Origin: Actinomycetota bacterium | GTDB lineage: Bacteria > Actinomycetota > Actinomycetes > S36-B12 > UBA5976 | DNA length: 6,686 nt | Direction: 5' to 3' | NCBI GenBank assembly: GCA_005789325.1 | Contig: SXYE01000001.1 | Span: 1 to 6,686, forward strand | Shown here: positions 1-6,350 of the stretch, in pieces | How the letters are laid out: every line of letters starts with the position of its first letter | Numbering within the stretch: position 1 is the stretch's first letter | The notes under the pieces: model-generated | Seen by the model: the letters and a program-made list of their open reading frames with translations, nothing else | Told to the model about the DNA's origin: nothing | Databases searched by the model: none | Translations under genes and position numbers: made by a program

Positions 1-1412
1 ACTGGGTTGTGATTGGCCCATTTGTTTAAGACTGAAATTTTTTCATTAATTCTACTGATTTGATTCTTTACACTAGACGGAGAAGTGCCTGAATAACTAG
101 ATCTTGCTTCTAAAGCGGCCTGTAAAGTCAACACCTTTAATACATCATCTTCTAAATAGTTAGAAACAGATTTCAAATCAGTAGCAGACAATTCATGGAC
201 TTCTATTTTCTTAGATTCGGCAAGTTTTACGCACCTGCCACTTATTTCGTGTGCATCTTTAAATGAGATATCTTTCTTCACTAAATAATCAGCAATCTCG
301 GTTGCCAATGAATGTCCAGTCACAGCATTTTCTTCTAGTTTCTTGGAATTGAATTTCATGGTTTTAACCATTCCTGTGAATGCAGGCAGTAACAACATTA
401 AAGTGTCATGGGAATCAAATACCGGTTCTTTATCCTCTTGTAAATCCCTGTTGTAAGCAAATGGCAAACCTTTTAGGGTCACTAATAATCCAGTTAAATT
501 ACCAACAAGTCTTCCGCTTTTTCCACGTGCTAACTCTGCAGCATCAGGATTCTTTTTCTGTGGCATTATTGATGATCCTGTTGAATATTGATCATCCAAT
601 GTTGCATAACCAAATTCGGTTGATGTTAAAAGTATGATTTCTTCAGCAAATTTTGACAAATGTATACCAATTAGAGAACAAATAAACAGATACTCTGCTA
701 CAAAATCTCTATCTGAAACTGCATCTATAGAGTTTTCACTTGGTCTAGAAAAACCTAATTGGTTTGCAACCCACATGGAATCAATTACTAATGCTGATCC
801 AGCTAGGGCTCCTGCGCCAAGTGGACAAGTATCAACTCTGACATCCCAATCTGTAAATCTCTCAACATCTCGAACTAGCGCTTGCGCATGTTTTGCCAGT
901 TCATGTCCCAAAGTCACAGGCTGAGCATGTTGCAAGTGAGTAAATCCTGGCGAAGCCTTGTCAAAGTGAATTTGAGCTTGCTCATTTATAGTTTTGCACA
1001 ACTTAATTAGTTCTTGGCAAATTATTCTGCTTGATCCCCTTAGAAAAAGTTTAAAATCAGTTACCGCTTGATCATTTCTGCTTCTGCCTGCCCTGATTTT
1101 GCCACCGAAGTCGCCTACTTTGGCAATTATCATTCTTTCAATTGCTGTGTGAACATCTTCATCGCTGTTTTCAGGAAAGGCTTGCCCTGCACTTATCTCA
1201 TTATTAATTTCTTTTATTGCTTTTCTGATTTCTTTTGTTTCAGCATCATTTATAAGTTTCACTTTGTTCAAAGCTTGAACATGAACATCTGTTTGCAATA
1301 AGTCAAATATGGCAAGACGCCAATCAAAATGTGTTGATTTTGAAAGATTTGCCATTGACGAGGCTGTGTCTTTTTCAAAACGACCGCCCCATAACTTATT
1401 TGAATTATTCAT
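1..1412 (-). CDS. argH: Argininosuccinate lyase, 3' end cut by window edge
   Basis: Catalyses the last step of arginine synthesis in the cytoplasm, splitting argininosuccinate into arginine and fumarate. The frame is open from the ATG at 1412 to base 1, giving 470 full codons and part of one more with no stop. The family is usually about 460-475 residues, so only the extreme C-terminus should be missing. Hallmarks of the fumarase/aspartase superfamily are all present: WGGRF at 8-12, GRSRND at 109-114, THLQHAQPV starting at T158-H159 (substrate-binding and catalytic region), DRDF at 234-237, and the signature GSSIMPQKKN at 279-288, whose serine is the catalytic base region in known lyases. The start is fixed by the N-terminal WGGRF spacing. 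It follows the argG TAG stop with no spacer, and only a weak AAGAG lies upstream inside argG, so translation is probably coupled. No missing key residue is seen. Confidence 0.97.
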   Translation of the reverse strand, partial: MNNSNKLWGGRFEKDTASSMANLSKSTHFDWRLAIFDLLQTDVHVQALNKVKLINDAETKEIRKAIKEINNEISAGQAFPENSDEDVHTAIERMIIAKVGDFGGKIRAGRSRNDQAVTDFKLFLRGSSRIICQELIKLCKTINEQAQIHFDKASPGFTHLQHAQPVTLGHELAKHAQALVRDVERFTDWDVRVDTCPLGAGALAGSALVIDSMWVANQLGFSRPSENSIDAVSDRDFVAEYLFICSLIGIHLSKFAEEIILLTSTEFGYATLDDQYSTGSSIMPQKKNPDAAELARGKSGRLVGNLTGLLVTLKGLPFAYNRDLQEDKEPVFDSHDTLMLLLPAFTGMVKTMKFNSKKLEENAVTGHSLATEIADYLVKKDISFKDAHEISGRCVKLAESKKIEVHELSATDLKSVSNYLEDDVLKVLTLQAALEARSSYSGTSPSSVKNQISRINEKISVLNKWANHNP

Positions 1413-2612
1413 CTAGTTACTCTTACGATCCCTGTCTGCTGCGATTTTGGAAGTCATACCAAAGATTTCAATAAAACCTTTAGCCCATGATTGATCGTAA
1501 GTGTCCTCAGAGTCATATGTTGCAAGGTCATATCGATAAAGAGATTCAGCACTCTTTCTTCCAGTGACTACGGCTTTTCCAGCATGAAGTCTCATTCGAA
1601 TGTCACCACTGACATGCTTTTGAGTTTCATCAATAAATACATCAAGTGCTTGTCTAAGCGGGGAAAACCATAACCCGTCATAAACAAGTTCACCCCATCT
1701 TTGTTCGACTCCACGTTTGAATCTGGACAATTCTCTTTCCAGACAAACATTTTCTAATTCTTGATGCGCAGTTATCAACGCAATTGCACCAGGTGCTTCA
1801 TAAACTTCACGACTCTTAATTCCAACCAACCTGTCTTCGACCATGTCAATTCTGCCCACACCTTGTGCACCTGCTCTTTTGTTCATAATTTCAATGGCTT
1901 GCAGCATGGTTACAGCTTGTCCATCAATATGAGTAGGTAAACCTTTTTTGAAAGTGATGAGAACTTCATCAGCTTCTCTTTTTTCAGCAGGGTTTTTTGT
2001 GTATGCATAGATATCTTCGATTGGTTCATTCCAGATATCTTCTAGGAATCCAGTTTCAATTGCTCTCCCCCATACATTTTGGTCTATGCTGTAAGGGTTT
2101 TTCTTATTTACATCAATGGGAAGATTCTTTTCGCCCGCAAAAATAATTGCTTTGTCACGTGTCATTCCTGAATCTCTGACTGGAGCAAAGACTTTTAAAT
2201 CAGGATCAAGAGCGGCAATACTAACTTCGAAACGAACTTGATCATTACCTTTTCCTGTGCAGCCATGACCAACCATGTAGGCATCATGTTTCTTGGCTGC
2301 TTCCACTAAGTATTTTGAGATAATCGGACGTGACAAACTAGAAACAAGTGGATATCTGTCCATATAAAGTGCGTTGGCCTTTAATGCTGGCGCGCAATAT
2401 TCATTAGCAAATTCTTCTCTTAAGTCCAAGACTTCAGCGGCAACTGCTCCACAATCCAGGGCTCGTTGTTTAATAACATTCATGTCTTCTCCGCCTTGGC
2501 CAACATCGGCGGCCACAGCAACAACTTCTGCGCCTGTTTTGTCTTTAATCCATTCGATGGCGACAGATGTGTCAAGACCACCTGAGTACGCTAATACAAC
2601 TTTTTTTCCCAC
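1413..2612 (-). CDS. argG: Argininosuccinate synthase
   Basis: Joins citrulline and aspartate using ATP to form argininosuccinate, the step before ArgH; a cytoplasmic enzyme, usually a tetramer. The 399-residue length is normal for the common bacterial type. The N-terminal ATP-pyrophosphatase P-loop is AYSGGLDTS at 8-16. Further conserved blocks are YPLVSSLSRP from 87, VGHGCTGKGNDQVRFE at 114-129 (ATP, citrulline and aspartate binding) and PYSIDQNVWGR from 173 followed by the ETGFLED block. The start is GTG (bases 2612-2610), chosen because an AGAGGA ribosome site lies 4 bases upstream and the P-loop sits at the usual distance from the N-terminus. A 30-base gap separates it from argR, the only gap in the operon, and it contains part of a hairpin. 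The TAG stop directly precedes the argH ATG. Codons 2-4 contain a run of seven A. Confidence 0.98.
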   Translation of the reverse strand: MGKKVVLAYSGGLDTSVAIEWIKDKTGAEVVAVAADVGQGGEDMNVIKQRALDCGAVAAEVLDLREEFANEYCAPALKANALYMDRYPLVSSLSRPIISKYLVEAAKKHDAYMVGHGCTGKGNDQVRFEVSIAALDPDLKVFAPVRDSGMTRDKAIIFAGEKNLPIDVNKKNPYSIDQNVWGRAIETGFLEDIWNEPIEDIYAYTKNPAEKREADEVLITFKKGLPTHIDGQAVTMLQAIEIMNKRAGAQGVGRIDMVEDRLVGIKSREVYEAPGAIALITAHQELENVCLERELSRFKRGVEQRWGELVYDGLWFSPLRQALDVFIDETQKHVSGDIRMRLHAGKAVVTGRKSAESLYRYDLATYDSEDTYDQSWAKGFIEIFGMTSKIAADRDRKSN

Positions 2613-2615
2613 TTA

Positions 2616-2624
2616 TTCCTCTTT
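2616..2624 (-). promoter_or_regulatory. Ribosome binding site of argG
   Basis: Read on the minus strand, the sequence AAAGAGGAA lies just upstream of the GTG start of argG. The AGAGGA core is complementary to the 16S rRNA tail, with four bases between it and the start codon. It is the clearest Shine-Dalgarno sequence at any junction in this window and supports the GTG start. The neighbouring genes, which overlap or abut, have weak or no such site. Confidence 0.8.
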
Positions 2625-2629
2625 CTTGT

Positions 2630-2660
2630 GTTCAATCTCAGCCTATCTGCGAAATTGAAC
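2630..2660 (-). other. Hairpin across argR stop, upstream of argG
   Basis: On the minus-strand transcript GTTCAATTTC (2660-2651) pairs with GAGATTGAAC (2639-2630) across an 11-base loop, giving a 10-bp stem with one G-U wobble. The loop contains the argR TAG stop codon, and the stem ends seven bases before the argG AGAGGA site. No U-run follows on either strand, so it does not look like an intrinsic terminator. It could be an RNA processing or stabilising element, a modulator of argG translation, or a chance inverted repeat. The left arm is also argR coding sequence, which limits how freely it could have evolved. The pairing is seen directly; any function is inference. Confidence 0.5.
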
Positions 2661-3134
2661 GTATTCCCATATTTGGCTTGCGACGGACTCTCCGTCTTTT
2701 AATCCTTTGGTTATTACCAAAACAGTGTTGTCACCGGCAATAGTTCCGATGACATTCTTTAATGTTGCGTGATCGATGATTGATGCCACAAATTGAGCTG
2801 CTCCTGCTGGAGTGTGAATTATCGCCAGGTTTGCTGAATGATCAACCCCAACAACTAAATCACTCGCTAATTTCTCGAGACGATTTCTGGCCAGACCTGA
2901 ATCACTTATTCGATCTGGATCAGATTCAGGGATCAAATACTTTGATTGACCATTGTTATCGTCAGTTTTTATCGCGCCAAGATCATCTAGATCTCTAGAC
3001 AGGGTTGTTTGCGTGACTTCGAATCCTTTTTTCTTCAATTCAAGTAAAAGTTCATTTTGTGATGCAATTCTTTTGTTTGCCAAAATTTCTTGAATGAGAT
3101 GTTGTCTGGCGGTTCTTGATTCGGCATACTTCAT
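2643..3134 (-). CDS. argR: Arginine repressor ArgR
   Basis: Arginine-responsive transcription factor; in known members a hexamer binds L-arginine and then operator (ARG box) DNA to repress arginine synthesis genes. The 163-residue length is typical. The N-terminal winged helix-turn-helix covers about 7-70, with TQTTLSRDLDDLG at 41-53 as the recognition region (S46-R47 is the usual DNA-contact pair). The C-terminal oligomerisation and arginine-binding domain covers about 85-163 and contains GTIAGDNT at 130-137. That motif is normally GTIAGDDT, so the second acidic residue is Asn136 here, while Asp135 is kept. The ATG overlaps the argD TGA as ATGA, and the TAG stop lies in a hairpin loop before argG. 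Its place inside the operon implies autoregulation if the operator is upstream of argC. No convincing ARG box is seen in the window. Confidence 0.97.
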   Translation of the reverse strand: MKYAESRTARQHLIQEILANKRIASQNELLLELKKKGFEVTQTTLSRDLDDLGAIKTDDNNGQSKYLIPESDPDRISDSGLARNRLEKLASDLVVGVDHSANLAIIHTPAGAAQFVASIIDHATLKNVIGTIAGDNTVLVITKGLKDGESVASQIWEYVQFRR

Positions 3135-4300
3135 GACTTATTACCACTTTTCTTTAGACTTTTTATTGCATCATCAATGATTTCGGAGCATCTCTTTACT
3201 TGTTCGATATTGATTATTAAAGCTGGAGCTAATCTAAGAGTCTTTTCGGTGACAGCATTTAGAAGCAATCCCATTTTTCTGCATTCCAATTCGACATCTT
3301 TTGCAGCCAATTCTGTTAACTCAACGCCCAACAACAATCCCCTACCTCTTACTTCTGTTACTCCTTCAATTTGATTGATCAATTTGATTAGCAGCTCACC
3401 CATATTCAAGGAATTTTCCAAAAGATTCTCTTTCTCAATCACGTCAATCGTTGCTAACGCAGCACTTGCTACAACAGGATTACCGCCAAAAGTTGACCCA
3501 TGTTGTCCTGGTTCAAATAGTTCTTTTGCTTCACCAGTAACTAAAATCGCTCCCATTGGTAAGCCTCCACCTAAGGCTTTAGCAAGTGTTACAACATCTG
3601 GAGTAATTCCTGCATTTTCATATCCAAACCACTGACCGGTTCGACCCAATCCAGTTTGCACCTCGTCCATGACCAGAAGAGATTTTGTTTTGATGGTCTT
3701 TGCTCTCACCGCTTTGAGAAATTCGTTTGTACAAGGTATAACTCCACCTTCACCTTGAATGGATTCTAGAAAAACAGCCGCGGTTTTTATTTTTATTTTT
3801 CTGACTCCAGATCTGGAATTGATATCTATGAATTGAACGTCACTTAAGAGTGGTTTAAATGGTTGTTGTTTAGTCAATTGACCAGTAATACTTAGCGATC
3901 CCATTGTTCTGCCATGAAAAGAGTTGTTTGCTGCGATCAGATTCTTTTTTCCTGTTCTCCTACTTAATTTGATAGCTGCCTCGTTGGCCTCTGCTCCTGA
4001 ATTGCAAAAGAATACTTTTGCATCAAGACTTGATATTGCTATGAGTTTTTCGGCTAGATTTATGGCCGGTTCATTAGCATAAAAGTTACTCGTGTGCGAG
4101 AGTTTTCTTATTTGTTTACTTACCGCATCAATTACTGCTGGGTGAGCATGGCCTAAAGCGTTTACTGCTATTCCAGAAAGGAAATCTAGGTAAATATTTC
4201 CTTGAGAATCTTTTACGACAATTCCTTCACCTTCAACCAATTCAATAGTTGGGGTGCCATAGTTGTTAAGAAAAATGTTATTCCAATTAAAGGAGGTCAT
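3131..4300 (-). CDS. argD: Acetylornithine aminotransferase
   Basis: PLP-dependent class III aminotransferase that converts N-acetylglutamate semialdehyde to N-acetylornithine with glutamate as amino donor; cytoplasmic, usually a dimer. The 389-residue length fits the family. Seen in order: LDFLSGIAVNALGHAHP at 38-54, CNSGAEANEAAIK starting at 99 (phosphate-binding loop), FHGRT at 128-132, IQGEGGV at 181-187, MDEVQTGLGRTG with D212 contacting the PLP ring nitrogen, LAKALGGGLPMGA with K241 as the Schiff-base lysine, and GSTFGGNP at 268-275. The block usually read as EPIQGEGG has Ser at 180 instead of Pro. Both ends are ATGA overlaps, with argB upstream and argR downstream; in the mycobacterial order argF would follow argD. 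The start region has no good ribosome site and instead reads ACCTCCTTT just inside the gene. Some family members also act as succinyldiaminopimelate aminotransferase in lysine synthesis, which cannot be excluded. Confidence 0.96.
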   Translation of the reverse strand: MTSFNWNNIFLNNYGTPTIELVEGEGIVVKDSQGNIYLDFLSGIAVNALGHAHPAVIDAVSKQIRKLSHTSNFYANEPAINLAEKLIAISSLDAKVFFCNSGAEANEAAIKLSRRTGKKNLIAANNSFHGRTMGSLSITGQLTKQQPFKPLLSDVQFIDINSRSGVRKIKIKTAAVFLESIQGEGGVIPCTNEFLKAVRAKTIKTKSLLVMDEVQTGLGRTGQWFGYENAGITPDVVTLAKALGGGLPMGAILVTGEAKELFEPGQHGSTFGGNPVVASAALATIDVIEKENLLENSLNMGELLIKLINQIEGVTEVRGRGLLLGVELTELAAKDVELECRKMGLLLNAVTEKTLRLAPALIINIEQVKRCSEIIDDAIKSLKKSGNKS

Positions 4301-5202
4301 TCTTTGTCCATACTTTCGATGACCATGGTTCCTGTTCCTGAATCTGTGAAGACTTCAACCAACAAAGCATGAGCTTCGCGACCGTCAATAACGTGTGCTC
4401 TAGATACTCCTGAGGTAATTGCATCAAGGCAAGCTTGCATTTTTGGTTTCATTCCCTCATCAAGTGATGGCATTAATTTTCTTAAACTATTCAAATCAAT
4501 TGTGGCGATCAGACTTTTTTCATCTGGATACTTCTCCATAAGCCCCACAACATCGGTGAGGATAACAATTTTTTGGGCTTTTATGGCTCTAGCAATAGCT
4601 GCTGCTGCGGTATCCGCATTTACGTTATAGGTTTTTTGATCAATACCTACTCCAAGAGTTGAGATTACTGGAATTTGACCTGATTCAAGAACATCAATTA
4701 TTTGCTTAACATCAACTTTCTTTACATCACCAACTAGTCCTATATCGATCTTCTCATTTCCATTTTCGACATAGAATTTCTCAACTAATAACAATGAGTT
4801 TTCGTCGCCACTCATACCTACACCTAGTTTGGCATTTTCATTTATATTTGCGATTAATTCTTTCTGAATGTCATTAACAAGCACATCTCGAACAATTTGA
4901 ATCGATTGTTCTGTTGTGACTCTGTAACCAGATTTAAATTCTGATTTGATTCCAGCTTCATCAAGCTTTTTGGAAATCTGAGGACCCCCACCATGGACCA
5001 CAATTGGCTTTAATCCAGCGAGTTTAAGAAAAACAACATCTTCTGCAAACTGCTTGGAAAGCATTGGATTAGTCATGGCGTTTCCACCAAACTTGATGAC
5101 TACAACTGATTCCTGAAATTTGATGAGCCAAGGCAATGCTTCAGCCAATACTGATGCTTTTTTAAGTGCCTCTTGTTGTCTTGATTGTTGTGCATTTGTC
5201 AT
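4297..5202 (-). CDS. argB: Acetylglutamate kinase
   Basis: Phosphorylates N-acetylglutamate with ATP to N-acetylglutamyl phosphate, the substrate of ArgC; an amino acid kinase family enzyme in the cytoplasm. The 301-residue length fits. Motifs: IKFGGNAM at 36-43 with K37 as the phosphate-binding lysine, VVHGGGPQI at 68-76, GLVGDV at 155-160, NVNADTAA at 193-200, GMKPKMQAC at 250-258 with K254 as the likely catalytic lysine, and a GTGTMV end at 289-294. About 30 residues precede the first core strand, including a helix-like segment at about 10-30. This resembles the N-terminal helix that builds arginine-inhibited hexameric kinases and is absent from the short E. coli type. Feedback inhibition by arginine is therefore likely but inferred. 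The ATG overlaps the argJ TGA, the TGA overlaps the argD ATG, and no clear ribosome site is seen. Confidence 0.97.
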   Translation of the reverse strand: MTNAQQSRQQEALKKASVLAEALPWLIKFQESVVVIKFGGNAMTNPMLSKQFAEDVVFLKLAGLKPIVVHGGGPQISKKLDEAGIKSEFKSGYRVTTEQSIQIVRDVLVNDIQKELIANINENAKLGVGMSGDENSLLLVEKFYVENGNEKIDIGLVGDVKKVDVKQIIDVLESGQIPVISTLGVGIDQKTYNVNADTAAAAIARAIKAQKIVILTDVVGLMEKYPDEKSLIATIDLNSLRKLMPSLDEGMKPKMQACLDAITSGVSRAHVIDGREAHALLVEVFTDSGTGTMVIESMDKE

Positions 5203-6350
5203 GTTGAATACGCAGAATTCTCGTGAACATATTGCGTTGATAGATCATTTGTATAGATTGTTGCAGTATATGTTCCAATCTTGAGATCGACTTTGATTGA
5301 AATATTTCTATCATTTAGTGAGACTTGTTCACTTAAATCGATAGCACTTCCATTAGAACAGACTTTCGCATTATTTAGATAAACATCGATTTTATCGGAA
5401 TCAATTTCAGCATCAGCAGTTCCAACTGCAGCAAGAATCCTGCCCCAATTTGGATCTTCTCCAAACATGGCGCACTTCAAAAGATTATTTCTTGCAATAG
5501 ATCTTCCAACATTGACTGCTTCATTTTCATTTCTTGCATTAAAGACTTCAATCTTTATAACTTTTGTGGCACCCTCAGCATCATTGATTAATTGATTGCT
5601 CAAATCTGACATTAAAGTTTGAAGTTGTGATTTGAAATCTTCCATTGTGGGTTTCTCTAACGAGGCTCCGGATGACATGAGTATCACCGTGTCATTAGTT
5701 GAAGTGCATCCATCAGAATCAATTCGATTTAAAGTTAAATCTGTGCATTGTTGCAATACCAGTTGATGGTCAATTTCCGATATGTCTGCGTCAGTTGTGA
5801 TGACACACAACATTGTTGCCATATCTGGTGCAAGCATGCCTGCACCCTTAATGATGCCGCCGATACTCCAGGAGTCTTTTTCAACTTGGGCAATCTTTTC
5901 ATGTGAATCAGTTGTGATGATGGCTGCTGCTGCATCTTGACCACCTTCTGGACTTAATTTTGCGTAAGCATCATCTATTCCACTTATAAGTTTTGTCATA
6001 TTTAAACGATTTCCAATAAGACCCGTTGAGCAAATACCAATTTCAATTGCACCAACCGACAACATTTTTGCAACGTATTCAGCCGTTGAATGTGTATCTG
6101 CAAAACCTTCAGGACCAGTGCAGGCATTCGCCCCGCCGCTATTCAAAACTACTGCTTTAAGTTTCTTATTCTTTACAGCCTCTTGGGTCCAAACCACTGG
6201 AGCCGCTTTAACTTTGTTAGTCGTGAAAACTGCACTCGCATCATATTTTGGTCCGTTGTTGACAATCAGGGCAACATCTTTTTCTCCGGAAGATTTTAGG
6301 CCAGCTGCGACTCCACTGGCGTCAAAACCTTTAGGTGTTGTGACGCTCAT
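5199..6350 (-). CDS. argJ: Glutamate/ornithine N-acetyltransferase ArgJ
   Basis: Transfers the acetyl group from N-acetylornithine to glutamate, releasing ornithine and recycling the acetyl group; bifunctional forms also use acetyl-CoA. The 383-residue length is normal. The precursor cleaves itself before a threonine nucleophile: KGAGML at 168-173 and APDMATML at 174-181 place the cut between A178 and T179, giving alpha and beta chains of roughly 178 and 205 residues. CSTGLIGNRL from 107 supplies the oxyanion-hole pair T109-G110. The C-terminus HENSAYST resembles actinobacterial ArgJ. Whether it is bifunctional cannot be told from sequence by eye; Corynebacterium ArgJ is known to be monofunctional. 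The start is fixed by the ATGA overlap with argC and by the usual N-terminal TPKGF. The upstream sequence is A-rich without a Shine-Dalgarno site. The TGA stop overlaps the argB ATG. Confidence 0.97.
   Translation of the reverse strand: MSVTTPKGFDASGVAAGLKSSGEKDVALIVNNGPKYDASAVFTTNKVKAAPVVWTQEAVKNKKLKAVVLNSGGANACTGPEGFADTHSTAEYVAKMLSVGAIEIGICSTGLIGNRLNMTKLISGIDDAYAKLSPEGGQDAAAAIITTDSHEKIAQVEKDSWSIGGIIKGAGMLAPDMATMLCVITTDADISEIDHQLVLQQCTDLTLNRIDSDGCTSTNDTVILMSSGASLEKPTMEDFKSQLQTLMSDLSNQLINDAEGATKVIKIEVFNARNENEAVNVGRSIARNNLLKCAMFGEDPNWGRILAAVGTADAEIDSDKIDVYLNNAKVCSNGSAIDLSEQVSLNDRNISIKVDLKIGTYTATIYTNDLSTQYVHENSAYST

Noticed and set aside
380..1301. Three open frames of 77-96 codons on the plus strand
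   Set aside because: They lie opposite argH, whose frame carries all lyase motifs without interruption; the plus-strand products show no recognisable domain or ribosome site.
1402..1412. Palindrome TGAATTATTCA at the argH start as an ArgR operator
   Set aside because: The half-sites TGAAT and ATTCA match an ARG box but are separated by one base instead of four, and the site encodes the argH N-terminus inside the operon.
2630..2660. Intrinsic terminator between argR and argG
   Set aside because: The hairpin is AT-rich and no T-run follows on either strand.
3135..3185. Internal promoter for argR in the end of argD
   Set aside because: The AT-rich sequence gives vague -10-like matches but no convincing paired -35 and -10 elements.
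3367..3389. Direct repeat CAATTTGATT, two copies 13 bases apart
   Set aside because: Short, AT-rich and within well-aligned argD coding sequence; likely chance.
2374..3635. Plus-strand open frames of 65-94 codons opposite argG, argR and argD
   Set aside because: Shadows of well-supported genes, with low-complexity products and no start signals.
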